Made by a program: the position numbers and the translations under genes | The notes under the pieces: generated by a model | What the model saw: only the letters and a program-made list of their open reading frames with translations | What the model was told of the DNA's origin: nothing | Database searches by the model: none | Shown: positions 48,707 to 58,754 of the stretch, piece after piece | Layout: each line of letters opens with the position of its first letter | How positions within the stretch are numbered: position 1 is the first letter of the stretch | NCBI GenBank assembly: GCA_021186555.1 | Contig: JAJKFL010000014.1 | Coordinates: 41,229,700 to 41,293,699, forward strand | Source of the DNA: Reticulitermes speratus | Taxonomy: Eukaryota; Arthropoda; Insecta; Blattodea; Rhinotermitidae | Direction: 5' to 3' | DNA: 64,000 nt

Positions 48707-49843
48707 GATAGAACCTAAATAATGTACTTAGGTCTTCATGTAAAGTAACGGTTATTCTTGTCAGATTTTAATGAAACTTGAATTTTCTTGACACATTTTT
48801 TAAAAAAATATTCAGATTCCAAATTGAACAAAAATCCGTCCAGTTGGAGCCTAGTTGTTCCATGCGGACGGACAGACAGACGTGACGAAGCTAATAGTTG
48901 CTTTTTGTAATTTTGCCAAAGCTCCTAAAAACAGTGAAAGATAAAGTTGAAATTAGATTTCTTGGTGACAAACAGCAAATTTCACAAACGTTATTTTGCT
49001 ATCAAGCTTCGAGACACTAATCAAACCGTCGTATATAAATTCCTTACAGTCTTGATATTGGGGTAATTTGACCAATTGCCATCAAGTGCTAAGGGTAAGA
49101 ATAACTGGAGCTATACCTCCGCTCAACCTATTATAGGCCCTCACAACTAAAACATAGACAACCTTACTTTTTGCCGTTTAAATTTCCCACATCTTTCTAG
49201 TTTATGTAACTCTGTATTTCGTTCCTGTCAGATATGATGCCGCGTCATTCGATAATCGATTCTCGACTTTTCGAGACAGCATATTTATATAATTTCAAAA
49301 GATTGAACCTTGAAGAAAAGAAAGCTACGTTTTTTGAAATTTTGGGGGACGATTACCCTGTGACACTGCCATATATCCATATATCCGAGAAAGTTGGAAT
49401 TCTCAGCTACGCCACTGCGAAAACCATAAAAAATAACTGGTTTATAGTTTAGTTCTGCTGATATTTCCAAATCGTTAAGTTTCTTGAGGCACTCGGTATA
49501 TTTCTTTTATTATGAAGAATAAATTTGTTATAAAGAATACATTTTATGTTACTTTTAAACTTCTACGGAAGAAATTACTTAAGACGTAACTCTTCCCTCT
49601 TCATTAGCTAAAGAAAGACATAAAATTTAGTACCCAAAGACTTATTGGCATTAAAACAAAGTTTTTGATGATTCATTAGCAATACATTCCGTCTAGAGTG
49701 CAGTGTGCAAGGAAACGTTTAACTACCGTAAATTTAGAATTCAGTTTATCTCGTTTCTTTTTGTTGAGTCTGTTTAAAAAATTACAAATTTTGATTAGTA
49801 TTTGAAAGTCTTTGATCTTAATCACTGGATTTTCTAATTTATT

Positions 49844-49878
<35 letters not shown>

Positions 49879-50295
49879 GTGGAAACTAAAGTTAATTTCA
49901 TACGAAAAACAGATAGAATTGATGTCTCTAAAAATCAGAGTATGTTTCGTGAAAATTTAATTATTCGTATTATTTTCAAAGCTATTTTAAAAATTATCCT
50001 TTACACAAATTATATTATAGATGCAAAAATAAATAAATAATTTATTTAAGTCACCAGCTAAGGATTTATGAACGAGTAATAGCGATTCTGTTGCCAAAGA
50101 TAACTTAAGGTTCTTCAGGCCATCCACACCGACTCAGGGGCCCACCAAGCTCCCTATCTGATCGATAGAAGAGATTCTTGCCCTGGGGACAGAAACTGAA
50201 TTTTAAGTATTTGCTACACGAATTTCGTTCTTCAGAGGGTAAATCTTATGCTTCGGCCACGGTCATTCCCGGGAAAGGAACTGGCTAAACTGCAG
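48707..50295. other. Unassigned; (ATT)n at 49840-49879
   Basis: No gene recognised. GGACGGACAGACAGACGTG near 48866 is a transposon-like phrase. A 72-codon plus-strand frame (49234-49452) has no known motif. Confidence 0.35.
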
Positions 50296-50304
50296 ATATG
50301 ATGG

Positions 50305-50648
50305 TGGTATATAGTATAATATAATATACAATATAATATAGTAGAATATAATATAATATACAATATGATATAATAGAATATAATATAATATACAATATGA
50401 TATAATAGAATATAATATAATATACAATATAATATAATAGAATATAATATAGTATACAATAAAATATAATATAATATACAATATGATATAATAGAATATA
50501 ATATAATATACAATAGAATATAATATAATATACAATATGATATAATATAATATAATATACAATATAATATAATAGAATATAATATAATATACAATATGAT
50601 ATAATAGAATATAATATACAATATAATATAATATAATATAATATACAG
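50305..50648. repeat. AT-only minisatellite
   Basis: Irregular tandem repeat of AATATAATATAC, AATATGATAT and AATAGAATAT blocks over about 340 bp; almost pure A/T. Long minus-strand frames of Y and I residues here are composition artefacts. Confidence 0.93.
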
Positions 50649-50731
50649 ATGAAAAGAAAACTATGGTCCCAAAAATTCACCGAAGAATTAAACAAAGACA
50701 AAAGAAATTTACGATTTTTTCACTGTTTTAA

Positions 50732-50748
50732 ACACCAACTAAATGCAC
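50732..50748 (-). repeat. Orphan HHR-element terminal box
   Basis: ACACCAACTAAATGCAC matches the TGCAT..TTGGT box that lies downstream of the hammerheads elsewhere, here without a ribozyme nearby; probably a truncated element end. Confidence 0.4.
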
Positions 50749-50879
50749 TTCACTGTCACTTTAACGGTGAGACTAATATAAAACTTAAGATTTTTTATTT
50801 GGTTGCAAAATGTACGTAGCTTTTTTTTTAATTTGATTTTTATATCGTACGGTGGGACCAAGTGTTTGAATTGAGCAAA

Positions 50880-51030
50880 GTACTAAGAGATGTAGTGGTG
50901 CCAGTCCAAGGCATGAAGACATATGATTGTGGCAGATGTATGACTCCACACATTCTTCGAATCGGCACTAGATGTAGGTATGTGTTTATCTTCACGTCAC
51001 GGCCGCTTTATCCTTGTGGGAAATGCATAA
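50880..51030 (-). mobile_element. SINE family 2 body fragment
   Basis: CGGCACTAGATGTAGGTATG, CACGTCACGGCCGCTTTATC and CTTGTGGGAAA align with the internal part of SINE 2 as it lies at 28765-28820 (CGGCACTAGATGAGGGTGGG, CCCCGGTCGCTTTACCCCGG). Head and tail are missing. Confidence 0.5.
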
Positions 51031-51194
51031 AGTTTTTTCAAGTAAAATTCGCATTGAGAACCGGAGAAACATAAAATCCGATGACGTATTCTGTGTTTTT
51101 GCCATAAACTCTAACAGTGTTTCAGCTTTTAGCTGTTACGAGTATTTAAATTTCCTGTCAATGAAGAAAATTGACTACGTAGAGTCCGTGATAG

Positions 51195-53160
51195 GCGAAT
51201 ACACTGTGTGGGCAGAACGTAGAATTTGTGAATGTTAAACGTATTGATATATAAATATTCAGTCCGTACCGCGCAGTAAACACACTCCGTCTCAGTTATA
51301 CAAACCAGTCAGTTAATGTTGTATAGTGAAATAATCGCTGTTTGTTCTGAGATCCACACAAAACACATAAATACAGTCCGTACCGCGCAGTAAACACACT
51401 CCGTCTCAGTTATACAAACCAGTCAGTTATTGCTGTACAGTGAAATAATCGCTGTTTGTTCTGAGATCCACACAAAACACATAAATACAGTCCGTACCGC
51501 GCAGTAAACACACTCCGTCTCAGTTATACAAACCAGTCAGTTAATTTTGTATAGTGAAATAATCGCTGTTTGTTCTGAGATCCACACAAAACACATAAAT
51601 ACAGTCCGTACCGCGCAGTAAACACACTCCGTCTCAGTTATACAAACCAGTCAGTTAATGCTGTACAGTGAAATAATCGCTGTTTGTTCTGAGATCCACA
51701 CAAAACACATAAATACAGTCCGTACCGCGCAGTAAACACACTCCGTCTCAGTTATACAAACCAGTCAGTTAATGTTGTACAGTGAAGTAATCGCTGTTTG
51801 TTCTGAGATCCACACAAAACACATAAATACAGTCCGTACCGCGCAGTAAACACACTCCGTCTCAGTTATACAAACCAGTCAGTTAATGCTGTACAGTGAA
51901 ATAATCGCTGTTTGTTCTGAGATCCACACAAAACACATAAATACAGTCCGTACCGCGCAGTAAACACACTCCGTCTCAGTTATACAAACCAGTCAGTTAA
52001 TGTTGTACAGTGAAATAATCGCTGTTTGTTCTGAGATCCACACAAAACACATAAATACAGTCCGTACCGCGCAGTAAACACACTCCGTCTCAGTTATACA
52101 AACCAGTCAGTTAATGCTGTACAGTGAAATAATCGCTGTTTGTTCTGAGATCCACACAAAACACATAAATACAGTCCGTACCGCGCAGTAAACACACTCC
52201 GTCTCAGTTATACAAACCAGTCAGTTAATGTTGTACAGTGAAATAATCGCTGTTTGTTCTGAGATCCACACAAAACACATAAATACAGTCCGTACCGCGC
52301 AGTAAACACACTCCGTCTCAGTTATACAAACCAGTCAGTTAATGTTGTACAGTGAAATAATCGCTGTTTGTTCTGAGATCCACACAAAACACATAAATGC
52401 AGTCCGTACCGCACAGTAAACACACTCCGTCTCAGTTATACAAACCAGTCAGTTAATGTTGTACAGTGAAATAATCGCTGTTTGTTCTGAGATCCACACA
52501 AAACACATAAATGCAGTCCGTACCGCACAGTAAACACACTCCGTCTCAGTTATACAAACCAGTCAGTTAATGTTGTACAGTGAAATAATCGCTGTTTGTT
52601 CTGAGATCCACACAAAACACATAAATACAGTCCGTACCGCGCAGTAAACACACTCCGTCTCAGTTATACAAACCAGTCAGTTAATGCTGTACAGTGAAAT
52701 AATCGCTGTTTGTTCTAAGATCCACACAAAACACATAAATACAGTCCGTACCGCGCAGTAAACACACTCCGTCTCAGTTATACAAACCAATCAGTTAATG
52801 TTGTACAGTGAAATAATCGCTGTTTTGTTCTGAGATCCACACAAAACACATAAATACAGTCCGTACCGCGCAGTAAACACACTCCGTCTCAGTTATACAA
52901 ACCAGTCAGTTAATGCTGTACAGTGAAATATTCGCTGTTTGTTCTGAGATCCACACAAAACACATAAATACAGTCCGTACCGCGCAGTAAACACACTCCG
53001 TCTCAGTTATACAAACCAGTCAGTTAATGCTGTACAGTGAAATAATCGCTGTTTGTTCTGAGATCCACACAAAACACATAAATACAGTGTGTGGGCAAAA
53101 TATAGAATTTTTTTAACTTTAAACGTATTGATAAATAAGGTCACCACTAGGCTTTGAAAG
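51195..53160 (-). repeat. 114-bp satellite, array 5 (about 16 copies) with flanks
   Basis: Bounded at left by CACTGTGTGGGCAGAACGTA and GAATTTGTGAATGTTAAACG, and at right by CAGTGTGTGGGCAAAATATA and AACTTTAAACGTATTGATAA. The outer flank motif therefore occurs on both sides here. Between about 51.3 and 52.25 kb, units with TTAATGCTGTAC and TTAATGTTGTAC tend to alternate, a 228-bp dimeric pattern. Confidence 0.95.
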
Positions 53161-53495
53161 CTTAATATAATGTGATTTGCTTCAGAGTGATGATATGTTA
53201 CAAATCCACTAAACCTTTCACTGTTTTATGCTTTCATTACATGCAGATTACCGTTTTCCCTAGCTGAGACTCTGAACATGTCTCCGTTTCACATATCACA
53301 AACCTGTGTGCTGGTATATCCAGCTGCTTATCCTACTGTCACGTTGTTAGCAACTGCCTTTCGGTGAATAGAGTCAAGGTTTTGACTTCCACGTGTATCA
53401 TGCATGTTTGCCTTCATGTGGAAGTAAACAACACGAGATCCTGATCCTGTATCCAATCATTGCTTTTGTATGTCTGAGCACAAAACTCTATCACG
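53161..53495. other. Unassigned sequence
   Basis: No gene or repeat recognised. Confidence 0.4.
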
Positions 53496-53499
53496 GGCT

Positions 53500-53675
53500 G
53501 CTAGTCGCACGCTTCTCGCATCGGAGGCCCAAGTTTGCTCCCAAAGCAGTGGGATGTGTATTGGACAAAGTGACATTGGGACTGGTTTGTCTCCGAGGAC
53601 ATCGGCTTTCTGCCATCAATTCTAATTCCACCAATGCTCAATATTCAGTAATTTATCATTCGGAGGAGATACAGT
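53500..53675 (+). mobile_element. SINE family 5 fragment
   Basis: GGACAAAGTGACATTGGGAC, TGGTTTGTCTCCGAGGACAT and AATTCCACCAATGCTCAAT match the shared body. The upstream part has only a faint tRNA-like character. Confidence 0.5.
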
Positions 53676-53784
53676 ATGCCCATTAATGGTGTCAGTCTCC
53701 TAACGGCCTCGGAGTCTTCTTCCACTACACGAAAAAGAGAATGGCTTAAGGGTACAAGTAAAGACGTCGAACATATTTTCACGT

Positions 53785-53915
53785 AATTGAAGGCTTCCGC
53801 CGTTGTCATAATGTTGCTTATAATCTTCTGGGTTTTTACCCGGCGTCATTTTTTGGTGTATGACCAACGTTTCGGGGTCACTTTTTTGTCCCATCTTCAG
53901 GGTTTTAGGAAAAAA
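53785..53915. mobile_element. Single-arm family-II hammerhead element
   Basis: GAAGGCTTCCGCCGTTGTCA, TCTTCTGGGTTTTTACCCGG and CGTCATT precede the ribozyme, the same order of blocks as at 4911, 61010 and 63440. No inverted partner is present. Confidence 0.65.
53862..53900 (-). ncRNA. Hammerhead ribozyme motif with GTC cleavage triplet
   Basis: Minus strand: CC, CTGAAGA, T, GGG/CCC stem II with a long loop, GAAA, AC-GTTG-GT stem III, triplet GTC (the commonest natural site). All invariant bases are present. Stem I does not pair convincingly. It is the only family-II copy with both a perfect first box and a C at the cleavage position. Confidence 0.6.
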
Positions 53916-54120
53916 GGGATGCCAGGAGGTAAGGAACGTGTGCTTATATAGGAGTAGGGTCCAATGGGTAGTATTGGATGGACTAGCACCACACCTCCCC
54001 CTTCTTCCTGATTGGCTCGTGAAGCCAGTTTCCTTAGGAACGAAATTTTATGACTGGAAATTATAAATTCAAATGTGGATAAGCAAGTACATAGATTATT
54101 TTGAAAGACTCAGAATGGCG

Positions 54121-54384
54121 ACGTCTGATTGCAGTGGCCGTGCGGTCTAAGGCGTCGGTCTGCGGCCGTTCGCTTGCTGGGATTGCGGGTTCTAATCCCG
54201 CCAGGGGCATGGATGTTTTTCTCTTGTGAGTGTTGTGTATTGTCAGGTAGAAGTCTGTTTCTTCGGGCTGATCACTCGTCCAGAGGAGTCCTACCAAGTG
54301 TGGTGTGTCTGAGTGTGATCTTGAAACGTCGATACTGAGGAGGTCCTGGCCCACTAAGGGCTGTTGCGCCATTCGAAAACAAAT
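54121..54384 (+). mobile_element. SINE family 1, full-length but diverged
   Basis: GATTGCAGTGGCCGTGCGGT, B box GGTTCTAATCCCGCC (one mismatch to TTCGAAT), body CTGATCACTCGTCCAGAGGA, and an AAAACAAA tail. Confidence 0.88.
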
Positions 54385-54562
54385 TTATTTTCTTACTGTT
54401 AGAATTGCGATGCCTACTTTCGGAAAATTCTTTCCTAAAATTCAACTTTGAAAAGTGCACATATTTTTAATCATTTTGCTAGTAGATTCTGGGCTATTTA
54501 TGTTATGAGAGTCGTTGTTTAAGAAGCAACTTCAGAAGTTATGATTTCAGCACGATCTGTAA

Positions 54563-54644
54563 TACAGGGCATACACAAACGAATGGTGCGGTTTTAATAG
54601 CGAACACTATTAAAACCGCACCATTCTTTTGTGTATGCCCTGTA
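54563..54644. mobile_element. 80-bp palindromic MITE, copy 4
   Basis: TA-flanked CAGGGCATACACAAACGAAT plus GGTGCGGTTTTAATAG and the inverse, loop CGAACA. 32 kb away from copies 2 and 3 but nearly identical in its arms. Confidence 0.87.
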
Positions 54645-54782
54645 TGTACGAGGGTTTATGCTTATGTGTAACTTGTAATTTTGGTTTGTGCATACTTTGT
54701 GCGTATAAATAATGGAACTACGTACTAGTTTACCTTCAGCCCAACTTTAATTTATGTTAGTTTTACTTAATCATGTTAGTAA

Positions 54783-54820
54783 GTCAACATATTTCAACCA
54801 ATCGTGGTCATCTTCAGGAC
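54783..54820 (-). ncRNA. Compact hammerhead ribozyme, intact core and stem I
   Basis: Minus strand: GTC (stem I), CTGAAGA, T, GACCA/TGGTT stem II (loop CGAT), GAAA, ATA/TGT stem III, triplet GTT, GAC closing stem I. All invariant bases and three helices are present, with a GTC/GAC stem I unlike the CCCC/GGGG of the main family. Solitary, no palindrome. Confidence 0.65.
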
Positions 54821-55038
54821 ATCTAGTATAACAAAAGTAATAAATACTACAGTTACTTTAAACATGTCCGTTTTTGTTAGTAATACTTATTGATACTTAA
54901 ACACAGTTGTAATATTCATACTTTTTATCATACAAGATGGCCTGAACGTGATTCTTTGAAACATTAATATGATTAATTAATTAATAACATAAATAATAAA
55001 ATTTGTGTTGATATTAAGCAGATACTGCCTGATTGCCT

Positions 55039-55591
55039 TATAGAGCGTGTTTCATAAGTCCATCCGGGATTTAGAGGTTTGGCCGTGCAGTAGCAAACCC
55101 ACATATAAGAGATAAAAGCATGCCAACGGATAGAGAAAATGTAAAAGTTTTTTCGTGACAGATGCGATTGCGTAGTTACCCGTTTATCCGTCTAGGAGGC
55201 AGTGGTGTGCAAACATGGCGTTTTCAGGTGAACAGAAAGCTTTTTGTGTCCTGCAATTTGCTAAAACCCAGTCAATTGTAACAGTGGGTTACGTTAAAGA
55301 TCGTGTTTACGTGCCTCCTTTACCAAAAGATTTACCGGAGCTTCGGCTAAGAATTATGGACGCAGTTGTTACCATCGACGTTCATATGTTGGAACGTGTG
55401 TGGCAGGAGCTAGATTACAGGATTGACGTCTGTCGAGTCACCAAAGGGGGACATATTGAACATTTGTAACATAGGTTCAAAACTTGGATATGTACTCTTT
55501 TCACTGACATGCTCTCATCCCCCGTGTGTGATTTAGCTCCTGAGCTACAGACCTCCGAAATCCCGGAGGGATTTATGAAACATCCTGTATA
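55039..55591 (+). mobile_element. Internally deleted Tc1/mariner-superfamily transposon
   Basis: Inverted termini: left TATAGAGCGTGTTTCATAAG then TCCATCCGGGATTT, right (reverse complement) TATACAGGATGTTTCATAAA then TCCCTCCGGGATTT; TA on both sides. The 550-bp element carries a fused, deleted transposase frame at 55215-55469. Confidence 0.85.
55215..55469 (+). pseudogene. Transposase remnant, N- and C-termini fused by deletion
   Basis: An 84-codon frame begins MAFSGEQKAFCVLQFAKTQS, typical of the N-terminal helix-turn-helix (DUF4817-like) domain of an insect IS630/Tc1/mariner transposase. After about residue 24 it jumps to GYVKDRVYVPPLPKDLPELR, then ELDYRIDVCRVTKGGHIEHL and a stop, the usual C-terminal end of the same family. 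The whole DDE/D catalytic core is missing, probably several hundred bases. The frame is still open, so the deletion was in frame or recent. It may still bind DNA through its N-terminus, but it cannot catalyse transposition; mobilisation would need a full-length relative. Confidence 0.85.
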
Positions 55592-55718
55592 ACACAGCAG
55601 GATGCCTAACATTAAAATTACTTTGCTTCAAATTTCACGTTGTGTTTGACCGTGCATCTTATCACAATTGAGGATTTATTTTACCAACTTATGCGCAATA
55701 TTACAATAATGTCATTTA

Positions 55719-55761
55719 CCCCTATACGTATTTCGGCTTATTTTTAGCCATCCTCAGGGGG
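55719..55761 (-). ncRNA. Hammerhead ribozyme, all core positions intact
   Basis: Minus strand: CCCC, CTGAGGA, T, GGCT/AGCC stem II, GAAA, ATAC/GTAT stem III, triplet ATA, GGGG. All helices pair and the NUH rule is met. Confidence 0.78.
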
Positions 55762-55885
55762 TTCGTAGAAATATAGCATAGACTATACATGTTTTTGAAA
55801 ACCACAGAATAATATTTATTGGTTTACTCACACGGATGTAACTACCTGTACAATGGATGTATAGTGTATGCTATATTTCTACAAC

Positions 55886-55928
55886 CCCCCTGAGGATGGC
55901 TAAAAATAAGCCGAAATACTTATAGGGG
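55886..55928 (+). ncRNA. Hammerhead ribozyme, core intact, stem III with one mismatch
   Basis: Plus-strand twin of 55719-55761: CCCC, CTGAGGA, T, GGCT/AGCC, GAAA, ATAC/TTAT, ATA, GGGG. One base in stem III (G to T) differs from its partner. Confidence 0.75.
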
Positions 55929-55975
55929 TAAATGACACAATTATTATATTGTGCATAATTTGGTAAAATAGATCC

Positions 55976-56595
55976 TCTACTTTGCTTCAGTTTGTTGGAT
56001 GAAGAAGAACTTTCATTTGCCTGAAATAAAACACTAAATAAATCCAAACCAGAAAGGCCGAGTGCTGTCAAGCGAGAAACCTCGTGACCAAAATATAAAG
56101 GGCTGAAGTAGGCAGTCCCAAAATGAATACGTGATCCTTCCTGAAAAGCAATTCATGTGTTCTGAATACAGAAGTGGTTGGTGTGGAGAGAAAGTTGAAG
56201 AGAAACATTGCAACCAATGGCTATATGTATAACAGAGGTCACTGTGGTTTTGTGGCCTGTTCTTGGTTCTGATTTATTGTAACTTATTGTAATAATAATT
56301 TGGGTTTTAATTTTAAATTAACCAATGAGCCGTAGCCTCTCTTCACGAGTTGTTAGCTAGACATTTCAGCTAAGAGGATTACTGTCATTTTCAGAATAGC
56401 ATATCTCTAGACCGCATGCAGAGCAATTGGATTCATTCCACGCCTCCACGCCCTGTCCCAGTATGTTCAATTATAATTACATCTTCAAATGTCGGAAGAA
56501 TTATCTTTAGTTTATGTTTCTGATTACAATTTTGGATATAGTTTTCATGTCTCGCTAATCTGGTCCCCGTTGGTGCGGTCATAAATGGCCCATGC
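55976..56595. other. Unassigned sequence
   Basis: No gene or repeat family recognised. Confidence 0.4.
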
Positions 56596-56765
56596 CATGG
56601 CTCAGGTAGGTAGTACCTGGCCTTTCATCAAGGAAGCTCTTCTTCGATCCGAAGCTAGTCCAGGTGAGATTTGTGGTGAACAAAGTGACACTGGGACAGT
56701 TATTTTCTGCGTACTTCAGTTTTTTCCTTTTCAGTATCATTCATCCATTTATCTTTGCGCTGTGC
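56596..56765 (+). mobile_element. SINE family 5 fragment
   Basis: AGATTTGTGGTGAACAAAGT and GACACTGGGACAGTTATTTT, then TTTTCAGTATCATTCATCCA, match the family body. Confidence 0.5.
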
Positions 56766-56869
56766 CTTAGGCAGTTTCCTTAAATAGAACACTAAAAAGA
56801 AGAATTTGTCAAAATTGTAAGTTATGAGGCTCATGACTTTTTAATCCTTTAAAGTCTAATTGTTTCTGT

Positions 56870-57030
56870 ATGTGCCACCAGGTTTAAATCAAAAAACATT
56901 CTATTTCCAGTCCACAGAGTTTATCTCAATACAAACAGCAATTATTTCCCTATTCGGCAATAATTTCCTGGTTTTTATATCTGAAACGTAGTGTGTTTAC
57001 TGCGCGGTACGAGCTGAGTACTTAAATGAA
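56870..57030 (+). repeat. Single diverged copy of the 114-bp element with flank
   Basis: CACCAGGTTTAAATCAAAAA, ACATTCTATTTCCAGTCCAC, then one worn monomer (CAATACAAACAGCAATTATT, GTAGTGTGTTTACTGCGCGG) and the terminus TACGAGCTGAGTACTTAAAT. This shows the element with one monomer, i.e. before or without array expansion. Confidence 0.7.
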
Positions 57031-57069
57031 ATTCAGTTTAGTTTTCTTCTTTTGACCGTGCCATGGCTT

Positions 57070-57255
57070 GCCTTTTATTCTCCTGTCTGTCACAGCGGAG
57101 GACTGGGATCCAACACGGGCCATCTCGCGTGGGATTTGTGGTGGACAAAGTGACAGCGGGACAGGTTTTTTTTTTTCCGAGGACAAAAACTTTCCCGTGT
57201 CCGTATCATTCCACGAATTCTCTTTACTCATCTTCGTCTACAAGCTACTTTCACC
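57070..57255 (+). mobile_element. SINE family 5, longest plus-strand copy
   Basis: GACTGGGATCCAACACGGGC (B-box like) precedes TTGTGGTGGACAAAGTGACA, GCGGGACAGG, a poly-T interruption and CCGTGTCCGTATCATTCCAC. The tRNA-like head is degraded. Confidence 0.55.
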
Positions 57256-58100
57256 AGGACAAACAGGTGAAGACTGGAGAACTTATAAAAGAATCGCTTG
57301 TTAGAAAATCGAGAAGGATTGGAAAATAAATTATTTTCGCTTGTTTTCTTCTTTTGTGGGGTTAGCACATTATCGACGGTATATAGTGTTAGATGCGGTG
57401 TTGTTACGTGTCAACAAATGGAGTGAAGTGTCTGTGAAGAACGCCTACACTGTTTCTACCCACGCAAACTGACAGTGAACACAAAGACTCAGACATTAAG
57501 CTTTAATCTGCTGTCGTTTAATCCATAGACAAACGCCTATCTCTTATCCATTTAAACACTTTTTTGCCATTCTCTCCCACGTGGCGGACATTGGAGAGCA
57601 CTCTGACATTCGTTGACGTAGAAAAATTGTTGGTGAAACAAATTATTTCCCTGGAACCTGACCTGCTGCCGAACTGGGATGTACAAACTGTCACAAGGGA
57701 AACAAAATTAACGAGTGGAACCGAGGCTCCATGTTCGTGAGCATTCATATTCAGGATTTCTACCTTTCGTAATGAACTACATTAGTGCTGTTGCTTTTAC
57801 GTTTAGTGACTAGTTCCGACGAGTCGGGATGAGGCCACGTGGCTAGCAAGTCGGCTTTCCAACCTGTCTTGTTATTGCGCAGAACACTCTCAGCTCAGTC
57901 AACATCTGTCTTCCATTACGTAAGGTTAATTGTTTTTGTGTTTTATAGAATCAGAATTTCCTTCAATAAAATTATGTATTTTAGACTTCCAAACATGCCT
58001 GCAAGCATATTTGTTCAAAAATAAACTTTTATGTTTTATGTTTTGTATGCTTTCTGAGATTATATCATATTTTTATAACTGATATTTTATAAATTAAACT
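57256..58100. other. Unassigned sequence
   Basis: Short open frames only (76 codons minus at 57518-57748), none recognised. Confidence 0.35.
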
Positions 58101-58104
58101 CGCA

Positions 58105-58310
58105 ATATTCAGTCCAATAACATGCACTATATTTTTCCAGATATTTTGTAATAGAATCTCACGTTGAACACTGCTACATGTTTCGATCCCTTATGAGATC
58201 ATTATCAGGGAATCATATAAGGGATCGAAACATGTAGCAGTGTTCAACGTGATATTGTAATATAATATACCTGGGAAAAATACAGTGTATTTTGTTGGAC
58301 TGAATAATGT
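58105..58310. mobile_element. Palindromic element with one hammerhead
   Basis: GTCCAATAACATGCACTATA at the left mirrors ACAGTGTATTTTGTTGGAC at the right. The inner parts pair through CACGTTGAACACTGCTACAT and its inverse. The right arm stops at GATCGAAAC, before a first core box. Confidence 0.75.
58175..58208 (-). ncRNA. Hammerhead motif, G8 mutated
   Basis: Minus strand: CTGATAA (G8 to A), T, GATCT/GGATC stem II, GAAA, ACA/TGT stem III, GTA. Helices are intact; the loss of G8, the general acid nucleotide, predicts inactivity. Confidence 0.6.
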
Positions 58311-58395
58311 GATTTGATTATCAACAGTGCAAGGTGTGAACAATGTAAAATTTCATATGTTCTTGGAACCGAAGAGGCAGTGTACCTTGAGAACG

Positions 58396-58457
58396 ATTTC
58401 GATGTTCGTGATTCCGATGTTCGTGATTTCGATGTTCGTGATCCTTATGTCCGTGAC
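58396..58457. repeat. 15-bp imperfect tandem repeat, four copies
   Basis: GATTTCGATGTTCGT-type units with T/C variants and a last diverged copy (CTTATGTCCGTGA). Confidence 0.85.
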
Positions 58458-58618
58458 ACTTTCATCGGTCCCACTTAATCACGCATATTGAGCTTGTAAT
58501 GTATACGATTGGAGGATTTCAAGATAATGAAAATTTGTACTTTGTTCAATACTTAATAACCAACTAAATGCACATTTATTTAAAACTATTTTATAGTTCA
58601 TTAAATTCCCCTAAATTT

Positions 58619-58661
58619 CCCTACATATGTTTCGGTATACTTATAGACCATATTCAGGGGG
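58619..58661 (-). ncRNA. Hammerhead motif, G8 mutated, solitary
   Basis: Minus strand: CCCC, CTGAATA (G8 to T), T, GGT/ACC-based stem II, GAAA, ACAT/ATGT stem III, GTA, GGG. The downstream box (minus-strand GTGCATTTAGTTGGTT) is at 58557-58573. Confidence 0.6.
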
Positions 58662-58754
58662 TTCAAACTACACTTATTTCACATCCATATGTTTAGTCAA
58701 TTACTATATGCAGTGTAGATTACTTTTTCCTTATATATAGGTGGTAAAAGCACT

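Larger units (their letters stand above)
55680..55975. mobile_element. Palindromic element with two intact inverted hammerheads
   Basis: TTTTACCAACTTATGCGCAA at the left mirrors TTGTGCATAATTTGGTAAAA at the right. Arms run inward through both HHRs to TATGCTATATTTCTAC around a centre of about 90 bp with no coding sequence. Confidence 0.85.

Noticed and set aside
50232..50701. Frames of 99-138 codons rich in Y and I
   Set aside because: Translation of an almost pure A/T minisatellite.
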